Assembly: GCF_013410115.1 (NCBI RefSeq)
Contig: NZ_JACCCV010000002.1
Location: 310,001 to 374,000, forward strand
Origin: Tunturiibacter gelidiferens
Lineage (GTDB): Bacteria > Acidobacteriota > Terriglobia > Terriglobales > Acidobacteriaceae
Direction: 5' to 3'
Length of the DNA stretch: 64,000 nt
Part shown: piece after piece, positions 42,941 to 52,200 of the stretch
Layout: each line of letters opens with the position of its first letter
Position numbering within the stretch: the stretch's first letter is position 1
Program-made: the position numbers and the translations under genes
Notes under the pieces: generated by a model
Database searches by the model: none
What the model saw: only the letters and a program-made list of their open reading frames with translations
What the model was told of the DNA's origin: nothing

Positions 42941-43957
42941 ATGTCCAGCCGCCAGCCTTTGCCTATTGCGATTTATTATGAGCAGCCGAACTGGTTCAAG
43001 CCGTTGTTTGCGGAGCTGGATCGTCGCGGTGCGAACTACGTGAAACTGGATGCGGTGGAGCATAGCTATGGGCCGGAGGATCGGCCGGAGGAGAAGTATG
43101 CCGTGGTGCTGAATAAGATGAGCCCTTCGGCGTGGAATCGTGGGCACGGGGATCAGATCTTTTACACGCTGGGATTTCTCGAGCATCTTGAGAGCCGCGG
43201 CGTTCGGGTGGTGAATGGCGTGAAGGCTTATCGGAGCGAGTTGTCGAAGGCGGCGCAGCTTTCGATGCTGGAGGCGCTGGGGCTTGGGTATCCGAAGGCG
43301 CGTGTGATTCATCGGGCTTCGCAGGCGAGCGCTGCGGCGGAGGGGTTGCGTTTCCCTGTTGTGGTGAAGCCGAACATAGGCGGCAGTGGAAGCGGTGTGG
43401 TGAAGTTTCATACGAAGGAGCATCTCGCGGAGGCCTCCGCGATGGAGGGCGGCGTGGCGCTGGGGATGGATGCGACGGGGCTGGTGCAGGAGTTTGTGCC
43501 GGCGCGTGGGTCGTTCATCGTTCGGGTCGAGGTGTTGGACGGGAAGTATTTGTACGCGATCAAGATACATATTACCGGCGAGACGTTTGATCTTTGTCCG
43601 GCGGATATCTGTAAGACACCGCTGGGAGTGGAGTTGGATCGCGCGGCTTGTCCGGTAGATGCACCAAAGAATGGGTTGACGGTTGAGGCCTTCGATACGC
43701 CGCCTGAGGTAATTGAAGAGGTGGAGCGGCTGATGGCTGCTGCGGGGATCGAGCTGGGTGGCGTGGAATTTATGGTGGATGATCGCGACGGCTTGAGGAT
43801 GTACTACGACATCAATGCGCTTTCGAACTTCGTGGCCGATGGGCAGAAGGTTGTGGGCTTCGATCCGTTTGTGAAGCTGGCGGCTTGGCTGGAGGATGAG
43901 GCTCGGCTTGTGAATGAGCGACGAGCGGGTGTGACAGAGCTGGCGGGGACACGCTGA
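42941..43957 (+). CDS. ATP-grasp domain protein (RimK/glutathione-synthetase-like)
   Basis: This 338-residue cytoplasmic protein carries an ATP-grasp fold that activates a carboxylate as acyl phosphate and joins it to a nucleophile. Visible motifs are FPVVVKPNIGGSGSGVVKFH (ATP-binding lysine and glycine-rich loop), LVQEFVPARGSFIVRVEVLD and the metal-binding end VEFMVDDRDGLRMYYDINAL (E...D-x-N). The N-terminal region (LPIAIYYEQPNWFKPLFAEL) is a pre-ATP-grasp domain. The ATG at 42941 follows GAAGAAG. Its TGA overlaps the next gene's ATG (TGATG), so the two products are translationally coupled and likely work together. Substrates are unknown; ligases of this type usually add amino acids or make amide bonds. 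Confidence 0.85.
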   Translation: MSSRQPLPIAIYYEQPNWFKPLFAELDRRGANYVKLDAVEHSYGPEDRPEEKYAVVLNKMSPSAWNRGHGDQIFYTLGFLEHLESRGVRVVNGVKAYRSELSKAAQLSMLEALGLGYPKARVIHRASQASAAAEGLRFPVVVKPNIGGSGSGVVKFHTKEHLAEASAMEGGVALGMDATGLVQEFVPARGSFIVRVEVLDGKYLYAIKIHITGETFDLCPADICKTPLGVELDRAACPVDAPKNGLTVEAFDTPPEVIEEVERLMAAAGIELGGVEFMVDDRDGLRMYYDINALSNFVADGQKVVGFDPFVKLAAWLEDEARLVNERRAGVTELAGTR

Positions 43958-44994
43958 TGCGATACGGCTTCTGGTTGCCGGTGTTTGGGGGATGGCTGCG
44001 CAACGTCGAGGACGAGAAGATGGTTGCGAGCTGGGAGTACGTGCGGGACCTGGCGAAGAGGGCGGAGACGATTGGCTATGATCTGACGCTGATCGCAGAG
44101 TTGAATTTGAATGACATCAAGGGTGTGGATGCTCCTTCGCTCGATGCGTGGTCGACGACGGCGGCGCTGGCTGCGGTAACGGAGAGGCTGGAGCTGATGG
44201 TGGCGGTGCGGCCTACGTTTCACAATCCTGCGCTGCTGGCGAAGCAGGCGGCTTCGATCGATCAGATGTCGCATGGGCGGTTGACGCTGAATGTGGTTTC
44301 GAGCTGGTGGAAGGATGAGGCGACTAAGTATGGAGTTCACTTCGACGAGCATGATGACCGCTATGCGCGTACGTCGGAGTGGCTCGATGTGGTGGATGGA
44401 TGCTGGAAGACGCAGGGGTTTTCTTACAAAGGCAACTATTACGATGTGCGGGAGAATGTGCTTTCGCCGAAGCCGGTGAGCAAGCCTCGGCCTACGCTGT
44501 ATGCGGGGGGCGAGTCGGAGACGGCGAAGAACCTGATTGCGGCGAAGTGCGATGCGTACCTGATGCATGGCGATGCGCCTGAGGCTGTGGGTAAGAAGAT
44601 TGCCGATATGCGGGAGCGGCGGGAGAAGCTTGGGCTGGGGCCGATGACGTTTGGCGTGGCGGGGTATGCGGTGGTGCGGGACTCGGAGGCTGAGGCCCTG
44701 CGCGAGGTGGAGCGGATTACGGATGTGAAGCAGTCGGCGCGCGGGTATGCGAACTATGAGCAGTGGGTAACGGGGTCGAATCTGCAGACGGAGATCTCGT
44801 TGAAGGACTACTCAGTCTCGAATCGCGGGCTGCGATGCGGGTTTGTGGGAACGCCGGAGCAGGTGTCGGAGCGGATGGAGGAGTTTGCGGCGGTGGGGGT
44901 GGATCTGGTGCTGCTGCAGTCGAGTCCGCAGGCGGAGGAGATGGAGCGGTTTGGGGCTCAGGTGATCCGCGGCAAGGCAGAGGCGGCGGTTTAG
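43957..44994 (+). CDS. LLM-class flavin-dependent monooxygenase (alkanesulfonate/SfnG-like)
   Basis: This 345-residue bacterial luciferase-like enzyme has a TIM-barrel fold and uses reduced FMN and oxygen. The start MRYGFWLPVFGGWLRNVEDE is followed by LIAELNLNDIKGVDAPSLDA, LMVAVRPTFHNPALLAKQAA and GRLTLNVVSSWWKDEATKYG. The last is the SsuD/SfnG-type substrate and phosphate region. YAGGESETAKNLIAAKCDAY lies at the flavin-binding end. The family oxidises sulfonates, sulfones or related compounds; the precise substrate cannot be assigned. Start and upstream stop overlap as TGATG, coupling it to the ATP-grasp protein. A partner flavin reductase is not seen nearby. Confidence 0.87.
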   Translation: MRYGFWLPVFGGWLRNVEDEKMVASWEYVRDLAKRAETIGYDLTLIAELNLNDIKGVDAPSLDAWSTTAALAAVTERLELMVAVRPTFHNPALLAKQAASIDQMSHGRLTLNVVSSWWKDEATKYGVHFDEHDDRYARTSEWLDVVDGCWKTQGFSYKGNYYDVRENVLSPKPVSKPRPTLYAGGESETAKNLIAAKCDAYLMHGDAPEAVGKKIADMRERREKLGLGPMTFGVAGYAVVRDSEAEALREVERITDVKQSARGYANYEQWVTGSNLQTEISLKDYSVSNRGLRCGFVGTPEQVSERMEEFAAVGVDLVLLQSSPQAEEMERFGAQVIRGKAEAAV

Positions 44995-45126
44995 TTTTTT
45001 TGTGACTTGGGTGGAGCGTTCATCTTGCGACGGACGCTTTTTTGTGGAAAGACGATGTACCGGGAAGGTTAATTCTCCGCAAGTGCGATGGGTGGCGGCC
45101 CGTTGTGTGGAGGGTTATGCTTTGCC

Positions 45127-45984
45127 ATGCTACTTCGTTCCCTCTTGTTGACTTTCGTATTTGTCTGCGGTCTGTTTGCGCAGGATGACCCTGATTGGAC
45201 CACTCCCCATGCGCCTTTTCGTGTGGCCGGCAACGTTTATTACGTGGGAAGCAAGGACCTGGCGTCCTATCTGATCACGACGTCGCAGGGACATATCTTG
45301 ATCAACAGCAATTTGGAGAGCAGCGTTGCACAGATAAAGAAGAGTGTCGAAGCGCTTGGTTTCAAGTTCAGCGATGTGAAGATTTTGCTGATCAGCCATG
45401 CTCATCGCGATCACTGCGCGGGCAGCAAGCTGTTGAAGGAGTTGACCGGCGCGAAGTACATGGTGATGGATCGGGATGTACCGGTGGTGGAGTCGGGCGG
45501 GAAGGCCGATTTTCAATATGGCAAGGGGTCGAGTAACTGGTATCCAGCGGCGAAGGTTGATCGTGTGCTGCATGACGGCGATGAGGTTCGACTGGGGGAT
45601 GTCGTGCTGGTTGCGCATCTAACCCCGGGCCACACAAAGGGGTGGACGACCTGGACGATGAAGATGAGTGAGGGCGGCAGGGTTTATCACGTTGTGATCG
45701 TTGGCAGCCCGAATGTAAATCCGGGATACAGGCTGGTGAAGAGCGCTGTCTATCCGACGATGGCGCAAGACTATGAGTTGACGTTTCGGACCTTGAAGTC
45801 GCTGCCTTGCGATGTGTTTCTGGGGGCGCACGGGAGCTATTTTGGGATGGAGGAAAAGTTCGCGAGACAGAGGGCTGGCGACCTCAACCCATTTGTGGAT
45901 CCGGAGGGGTACAAGGCCTATGTGATGGAGCGGGAACAGGCATTTCGCAAGGAATTGGCAAAGCAGTTGGGAGCTGGGTACTGA
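45127..45984 (+). CDS. Subclass B3-type metallo-beta-lactamase
   Basis: This 285-residue exported zinc hydrolase has the signal peptide MLLRSLLLTFVFVCGLFAQD. The mature protein starts DPDWTTPHAPFRVAGNVYYV, then GSKDLASYLITTSQGHILIN, which is the typical opening of subclass B3 enzymes. Zinc ligands are present: SHAHRDHCAG (H-x-H-x-D-H, about 91-96), LTPGHTKGWTTW (His near 170) and the His of LGAHGSYFGM (about 236). As in other B3 enzymes there is no Cys at the second zinc site. The ATG at 45127 was chosen for the signal peptide; upstream codons from 45088 are not needed. It probably acts on beta-lactams in the periplasm. No mobile element or regulator flanks it, so it looks like a resident environmental gene. 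Confidence 0.88.
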   Translation: MLLRSLLLTFVFVCGLFAQDDPDWTTPHAPFRVAGNVYYVGSKDLASYLITTSQGHILINSNLESSVAQIKKSVEALGFKFSDVKILLISHAHRDHCAGSKLLKELTGAKYMVMDRDVPVVESGGKADFQYGKGSSNWYPAAKVDRVLHDGDEVRLGDVVLVAHLTPGHTKGWTTWTMKMSEGGRVYHVVIVGSPNVNPGYRLVKSAVYPTMAQDYELTFRTLKSLPCDVFLGAHGSYFGMEEKFARQRAGDLNPFVDPEGYKAYVMEREQAFRKELAKQLGAGY

Positions 45985-46096
45985 GGTGATATGCATCCGA
46001 CGGGTGATGTACCGGGTACGGGTGTGAGCATAGAATTAACGATGATTTCTTAGTTTGATCGAAGAGCAGAGTCACGGGAGAGGTTGAGGGCCAGAA

Positions 46097-46663
46097 GTGA
46101 TTGAATGGATGCAGGGTCGAAGAGGGGCTGGGATATGGCGTGGAGTGTTCCTCGCCGGGATACCGATACTGGTTGCTGGTTGTCACTCGGGGCGTCAGAG
46201 CGGTGTCGTTCTGGCAGGTCTCGCCAGTGTGACTCAGCCGAAAACCTCATTAGGGCCTAATCATTTAGCGGCTGAGGGTTCGGCAACAATTAAGGCCACA
46301 TGTGGGAAGCAATCCTATGAAAATGCACGCAATGGCTTGATCGTGAGCCAGACGGGATTGCATGAAGACGTCTTTGCGCTCAGGAGTGGAACGTCGTACG
46401 CCTCGATCGCCTTCGACCTGGACGATGCGCTGTTCCTTGAGGATGTGCTGAGGAAAGAGTTTAAAGGAAACCAACAGCCGACCGAACAATGGAAGTGTGT
46501 TCAGGAGTTTGAGGGATATCTGGAGACGCTAACCGATCCAATGGTTGAGCAGGACAAACTCGCGAAGGAGCTGGATGCTACGGCGTTCAAGGACTCGACC
46601 AGGGAGGCGCAGGAAGAGATGAGAAGAGAGAAGGATAACGAGGCGCTGGCCCCGAAGAACTAG
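46097..46663 (+). CDS. Putative lipoprotein of unknown function
   Basis: This 188-residue protein has an N-terminal hydrophobic segment ending in a lipobox-like sequence (IPILVAGC then HSGRQSG), so it is probably lipidated after signal peptidase II cleavage at Cys29. The mature part has no recognised family. It contains two further Cys residues (IKATCGKQ and WKCVQE), a stretch SYASIAFDLDDALFLEDVLR, and an acidic/basic helical C-terminus (TREAQEEMRREKDNEALAPK). GTG at 46097 has a GAGGG site; an ATG at 46109 is an alternative. It stands between the beta-lactamase gene and a convergent glycosyltransferase gene. Confidence 0.6.
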   Translation: MIEWMQGRRGAGIWRGVFLAGIPILVAGCHSGRQSGVVLAGLASVTQPKTSLGPNHLAAEGSATIKATCGKQSYENARNGLIVSQTGLHEDVFALRSGTSYASIAFDLDDALFLEDVLRKEFKGNQQPTEQWKCVQEFEGYLETLTDPMVEQDKLAKELDATAFKDSTREAQEEMRREKDNEALAPKN

Positions 46664-46683
46664 CCCGGGACCAACCTATTGGG

Positions 46684-47685
46684 CTACTGAATGAGGCTTT
46701 CCTCGGAGCGCAGGCGGAGGATGCGGTCTACCGCATAGGGTGCGCGGTGAGCGGCGGTATGAAAGTGCCTTACCTGAAGCTCTCCGAGCAGACCAATGCC
46801 CATCATCTGGATTCCGGCGAGGATGAGCACGCCGGCGATGACGAAGAGCGGGCCGTGGAGGCTCATGATGTGCTGGCCGGTAACGATCTTGAGAATGAGA
46901 AGCCAGGCGGCCATGCCGAAGCCGGCCACCATCCCGAATGCTCCGATGGTGCCGAAGAAGTGAAGCGGACGCGTCATGTAGCGGAGCAGGAAGCGGATGG
47001 TGAGGAGGTCGAAGAAGACGCGGAAGGTGCGCGAGATGCCGTAGTGGCTCTCGCCAAACTCGCGGGCCGGGTTAGAGATGGGAATCTCGCAGATGCTTGC
47101 CCCATACCAGGAGGCGAGGGCAGGGATGAAGCGATGCATCTCGCCGTAGAGTGGGATGTTCTGGATGACCTCGCGGCGGTAGGCCTTGAAGGTGGTGCCG
47201 AAGTCGTGGATGTCCACGCCGCTGAGTGCGGCCATGAGCCAGTTCGCGGCACGAGAGGGGATACGACGCAGGATGAAGTTGTCGCCGCGCTGGGAGCGCC
47301 AGCCACTCACGACGTCGTAACCTTCTTCGAGCTTGGCCAGAAAGCCGGGAATCTCTTCGGGATCGTGCTGAAGGTCGCCGTCCATGGCGAGGATGAAGTC
47401 TCCCTGGGCGTGATCGAAGCCGGCTGCGAGAGCGGAGGTCTGACCGAAGTTGCGGCGGAGCTTGATAACCAGGACACGGCTGTCTACGGCAGCGATCTCC
47501 TCCAGCAGCCGGTAGGTGCGGTCGCGTGAGCCATCGTCGACGAAGACCAGCTCGAAGGTGTCGTTGACGTGCTCCATGACAGCCTTCAGGCGGTCGTAGA
47601 GTGTTGTGACATTCTCTTCCTCGTTATGGAAGGGGACGACGATTGAATATTTCGGCACTTTACTATGATACTCCCGGGGTTGCAT
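46684..47685 (-). CDS. GT2 family glycosyltransferase, DPM1/ArnC/GtrB-like, with C-terminal membrane helices
   Basis: This 333-residue enzyme transfers a sugar from a nucleotide donor to a polyprenyl phosphate. The GT2 core begins YSIVVPFHNEEENVTTLYDR. Motifs follow in order: FELVFVDDGSRDRTYRLLEE, VLVIKLRRNFGQTSALAAGF and ILAMDGDLQHDPEEIPGFLA (D-x-D metal site), then RRIPSRAANWLMAALSGVDI. Two hydrophobic helices near the C-terminus (FGTIGAFGMVAGFGMAAWLL and LFVIAGVLILAGIQMMGIGL) anchor it in the inner membrane. The ATG at 47685 fits the family N-terminus; the open frame continues upstream to 48000 without conserved residues. It could feed lipid-linked sugars to surface glycans; no flippase or acceptor gene is adjacent. 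Confidence 0.9.
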   Translation of the reverse strand: MQPREYHSKVPKYSIVVPFHNEEENVTTLYDRLKAVMEHVNDTFELVFVDDGSRDRTYRLLEEIAAVDSRVLVIKLRRNFGQTSALAAGFDHAQGDFILAMDGDLQHDPEEIPGFLAKLEEGYDVVSGWRSQRGDNFILRRIPSRAANWLMAALSGVDIHDFGTTFKAYRREVIQNIPLYGEMHRFIPALASWYGASICEIPISNPAREFGESHYGISRTFRVFFDLLTIRFLLRYMTRPLHFFGTIGAFGMVAGFGMAAWLLILKIVTGQHIMSLHGPLFVIAGVLILAGIQMMGIGLLGELQVRHFHTAAHRAPYAVDRILRLRSEESLIQ

Positions 47686-47783
47686 TCTTTGGATGTTGAC
47701 CGGTGAACAAAAGATCTGAATCTGCCAGTTTTTTTCCCGGCAGAAGAGTGTCGGCCTCGCAATCAAACAGCCCTCGGTCGGTG

Positions 47784-48116
47784 CTAGAACTTGAAGTTCA
47801 GGACGACATCCATACTTTGAGGCTTGCCGAGGTAGTACCCTGCTGCGAATTCCGCCTGTTGAACAGCCGCGGTGGCGGCCTCGGCCAAAGTGGAGTCGCC
47901 GAGTTCTACCCTGATGTCGCCCACTTTGCCGTCCTCGAGGACATCGACGATCAACCGCACCTGGCCGTGAGTGTGGTGGCAGGCCTTCCCTGCCCTGCAA
48001 TCCGGAGCTGGCATGCTGATCAGCCGGGGAGGGACGACCGAGGGCATGCTCTGAGCCTCCAGCGTCACAGACACTGGTGCGAGAAAAAACGGCAAGAGGG
48101 CCCAGACTGTACGCAT
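47784..48116 (-). CDS. Small secreted TonB C-terminal-domain-like protein
   Basis: This 110-residue protein has a signal-peptide-like start (TVWALLPFFLAPVSVTLEAQ) and a single domain (GQVRLIVDVLEDGKVGDIRV to SMDVVLNFKF, about 52-110) resembling the C-terminal domain of TonB. The usual energy-transducer features, a membrane anchor and a proline-rich spacer, are missing, so it cannot act as a standard TonB. It may be a periplasmic decoy or binding domain; such stand-alone TonB_C proteins are common in Acidobacteria. Two Cys residues (PDCRAGKACHH) may form a disulfide. Confidence 0.7.
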   Translation of the reverse strand: MRTVWALLPFFLAPVSVTLEAQSMPSVVPPRLISMPAPDCRAGKACHHTHGQVRLIVDVLEDGKVGDIRVELGDSTLAEAATAAVQQAEFAAGYYLGKPQSMDVVLNFKF

Positions 48117-48183
48117 AGCCTCATACTCTCACGAGTTGGCCGAGGCGCAACCGCAATTTTTGTGGCATCTGACTGGGTTCGCG

Positions 48184-48969
48184 CTAGACGATGATCACCC
48201 GGACCTGCTTCCGCTGAAAGGCCTCGACCAGCTCGGGGTCGACGCTATCGTCGGTGATGATGGTATGGAGATCGCTGGTGGCGCAGACTTTGACCGAGGT
48301 GAAGATGCCGAGTTTGCTTGCATCCGCGACAGCAATGACCTGCCGGGCGTGCTTGACCATCTCTCCGAGAACCAGCGCTTCGTCGGATTCGATGACAGTA
48401 AGGCCGTGGTCGGGGTGAATTCCGCAGGCTCCCATGAAGACCTTGTCGAAGAAGAGCCGCTGCAGCGAGTCGAAGGCGGTTGCGCCGACCATCGAGAATG
48501 CTCCGGGCCAGCGAATGGAGCCGCCGGTGAGGGTGACACGAGCGTTCGGGAGACTGGAGAACTCCATCCCGATATTGACCGCGTTGGTGACGATGTGGAT
48601 GCCCTCGCGATGCCGGAGGCTGCGGGCTACCTGGGTGGTGGTGGTGCCGGGCGAGAGCGCGATGGTGTCGCCCTCGTTGACCATCTCGGCCGCGGCGATG
48701 GCGATGCGACGCTTCTCGTTGGAGAAACGCTCTTCGCGCAATGGAAAGGCGGCATCGAACCGGAAGGGCTCGTAGGTCATCTTTCCGGCCAGTTCGACGC
48801 TGCCGTGGGTGCGGTTTACGAGACCGCGCTGGGCGAGTTTGATGAGGTCCCGCCGGACGCTGGCCGGCGAGGCGTCGATCGTAACTGCCAGATCCTCAAC
48901 GCAGCTCTGGCCTTTCTGTAGCAGGAGATGGAGTATTTGGTTCGCGCGATCCTGAGTCTTCTGGGCCAT
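48184..48969 (-). CDS. DeoR/GlpR family transcriptional regulator
   Basis: This 261-residue repressor has an N-terminal winged helix (NQILHLLLQKGQSCVEDLAV, then SPASVRRDLIKLAQRGLVNR with THGS) and a DeoR-type sugar-phosphate-binding C-terminal domain (ALSPGTTTTQVARSLRHREG). Such regulators respond to a phosphorylated sugar and usually control an adjacent sugar-use operon. The gene is divergent from the TonB-dependent receptor / sugar kinase / CutC cluster at 49224-54803, with a ~250-base control region between, so it most likely regulates that cluster. The ATG at 48969 gives the expected short N-terminus. Confidence 0.9.
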   Translation of the reverse strand: MAQKTQDRANQILHLLLQKGQSCVEDLAVTIDASPASVRRDLIKLAQRGLVNRTHGSVELAGKMTYEPFRFDAAFPLREERFSNEKRRIAIAAAEMVNEGDTIALSPGTTTTQVARSLRHREGIHIVTNAVNIGMEFSSLPNARVTLTGGSIRWPGAFSMVGATAFDSLQRLFFDKVFMGACGIHPDHGLTVIESDEALVLGEMVKHARQVIAVADASKLGIFTSVKVCATSDLHTIITDDSVDPELVEAFQRKQVRVIIV

Positions 48970-49081
48970 GTCTCGTCCATTCTAACCACGCTTAAATGTG
49001 CGAACCGCTAACTTTTGGTCAGACCGGCGGTTCTTTTTTGAGTATATGGGCTCGTTTTCTTCAGAATTATGAAAAGTTATG

Positions 49082-49111
49082 TTGACAAATGTTTACATAG
49101 ATTTCTATGCT
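49082..49111 (+). promoter_or_regulatory. sigma-70 type promoter for the TonB-dependent receptor cluster
   Basis: TTGACA (49082-49087) and TATGCT (49106-49111) are separated by 18 bases, with the ATG at 49224 about 105 bases downstream of the predicted start site. Because this -10 box covers the first ATG of the long open frame (49107), translation cannot begin there. This supports the internal start. Confidence 0.65.
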
Positions 49112-49223
49112 CTACCAACAATTTGATTTTTTCATAACCGCAACCAGCGGGTATTCGGCATGTTCAGCCGTTGTACGCGACGCGGATCTTCCCATGTCCC
49201 ACCGGCACCCTGGAGTCGTTCAA

Positions 49224-52200
49224 ATGATCAAGGCAGCGCAGAAGATGAAGTTTCTCAAACGTATCTCCGGGATCGTGATTGCGATAGCAGCACTGTTCTG
49301 TACACAGGCTCTGCTCGCGCAGACCGTCACCGGCACCATCACCGGAATAGTTACGGACCCGAGTGGCGCAGTCGTCGCCGGTGCGAGCGTACTCGCGCAC
49401 AACACAGACACGGGTGTGGACTCGAGTGTGACAACGAACTCGGCTGGACTGTATCGAATTCAGTTTCTGCCCATCGGCCAGTACGAGGTGACTGTGGATG
49501 CGAAAGGGTTCGACAAAGAGACGATCCCCGCATTTCAACTCGAGGTACTGCAGACCACCACATTCAATGTGAAACTTTCGATCGGATCCTCTGCGGAGGT
49601 TGTGAACGTGTCCGAGGCGGCGCCGATTTTGAATACCAGTGACGCCACTTTGAGCGGCACATTTACGACCAATACGATTCAGAATTTTCCTTTGAATGGT
49701 CTGGACTTCTCTGCTTTGACGCTTTACATTCCGGGCTCGGTGAGCACGGTAGGGACATCGGGCACGACGAGTATCGAGCGGAGCACACAATATACCGACT
49801 CGATCAACCTGAATGGCAACCGCGCCCAGGCGAACAACTACACGCTCGACGGAATCGATCTGAACGAGACGTTTAACAACCTGATCGCGTACAGCCCGGC
49901 CCCTGAAGCTCTGCAGGAGATTAAGGTGCTGACGGCGAACTCTCCGGCAGACTATGGGAATGTCAATGGTGCCGGCGTTGTCAGCGTTCTCAAGAGCGGG
50001 ACCAATCAATTCCACGGGTCGGTATATGGCTATCTGCAGGACTATAAGCTCAATGCGAACTCCTGGACCAATAAGCACTCAACTCCCATTGTCCCGATCA
50101 ATCCCTTCTCTCAGTCTCAGTTCGGGGGCACGTTTGGCGGTCCAATCAAGCGCGACAAACTGTTCTTCTTCGTCGACTATCTGGGTTCGCGTTTCCACCA
50201 TGGAGGAACCGCCACGGCGAACGTCTTTACTCAGGCGATGCGCAATGGAGACTTTTCGGCGCTCCTCAACGGCTCCAATCCGATTCAACTGTACGATCCG
50301 CTGAACGGCTTTGCACCGTATGCCGGGAATAAAGGCGTTCCGATCAACAACCCAGTTGCGAAGTATCTCTTCGCTCATCCAGAACTGTACCCGTTGCCGA
50401 ATGCGACACCAACAGACGGAATCGCGGCCAACGACCTGCAAGGCCCGCAGCGAACGTACAGAGCCAACAACCAGGGAGATATCAAGATCGAGTACACGCC
50501 GAATGCGGCGGATAAAATCAGCGGGTTTTATGCGAAGTCGGATGCTTACGATGGCGCAACCTCGGTTCTGCCCGTCTCGTTTCCAAACGGAAGCACCTTC
50601 CCATCGCAGCTTGGCGGACTTACCTGGACCCACATCTTTTCGCCGTCGATTGTGAACTCTGCGCGCATCGGATATACGCGCATCAATTGGAATCAAGGAC
50701 TGCCGGTCGATCAGACGGGAGTGTTCGGGACCAATGGCAATACAATCGTCGGCATCACCTTTCCCAATCAGGCCTATCAGGGTTTTACGTCTCAGGGCAT
50801 CAGCGGTGGCTTGAGCAGTATCGGTAACAGCGCACAGAACAACGGCAGCCTGACGGACAACACCTACAGCTATATCGATAACCTGACATGGCAGCACGGC
50901 AAGAGTACGTTCAGCATGGGTGTCCAGGCGCTTCGCTACCAGAACAACTATCCCACCAGCAATAACAACGGCTTCCTTGGATCGCTGAATTACACTGGCG
51001 CTTTTTCGAGCAATCCCTCCTTGTCGAACGCGGTTGGATACGGTGGTGCGGACTTCGTGCTTGACCGGGTGAGTTCAGCAGCTGCCACGCTGTCGAGCGT
51101 CAATGTCGGACAGCGGCAATGGCGCGTAGCTGGATTCTTCGGCGATGACTACAAGGCGACGTCACGTCTGACTTTGAACGCTGGCGTGCGCTACGAATAC
51201 GACCAGCCCTGGATTGAATCCAACAACAAGACAGGCAACATCGATATCGCTACGGGTCAGGTGATCTATGCCAGCAAGATTCCCGTCGGTGCGCCTGTTG
51301 GCTCTGGCCTGTGCAGCAATCGTGCGTGCTATGACGCCAACTACCGCCAGTTCACGCCACGTCTCGGCTTTGCTTATCAGGCAACGGATCGCTTCGTGAT
51401 TCGTGGTGGTTATGGTGCTACGAGCTTCTTTGAGGGCAACTCGTCCAATCAGCGTCTGACCTCGATCACTCCCTTCATTCAGGCTGTCAATGTCAACGTC
51501 GTGACGCCGACGCCTGGCAATCCGGGAGCCCCGCGTACTGCGGAGCAGGGCTTCAGCGGCAGCACAATCACCGGCGGTGGAACCTTCAACGTGTATCCGC
51601 AGAATATTCAGCCGGCTTATGTGCAGGAGTTCAACCTCACCACAGAGTATGCGGTGACACGCTCCTTATCGCTGCAGGTTGGTTATGTCGGCGAAATAGG
51701 ACAGCATATCGAAGACTACGGCAACCTCAACCAGTGGCGGGTGAACGGAGATCCCACCTCTGCGCCTTACTTCAATAACCAGTTCATCGGCATTAACGCG
51801 ATCGATCCGACGGTCAGCATCGGCTCCGGTAGCCTGCTGATCACAGAGTCGCGTGCAGCGTCGAACTACCAGGCCCTTCAGACTATTCTCCGTCAGCGCA
51901 CCAATCATGGGTTGGAGTTCACCGTGAACTATACCTATGGGAAGGCCTTGACCAATAGCGCGGGCAACTATTCAGTCAATACCTCCGGCGCCACCGCTGG
52001 GGGCCAAGGTGCTTTCCAGAACTACTACGACAGCGCTGCGGATTGGGGTCCGGCGGCTTACGATGTGCGTCACAACTTCAGTGGCACGGGCGTCTATTCC
52101 CTGCCGTTTGGCCACGGCAAGCAGTATCTTTCGGGGGTCAACCGGGTGGTGGATGAGGCCATTGGCGGCTGGAAGGTTTCGACCGCCGCCGTTGTCTACA

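Noticed and set aside
46747..47529. 260-codon plus-strand frame opposite the GT2 glycosyltransferase
   Set aside because: Shadow frame without domains; the minus strand has all GT2 motifs in order.
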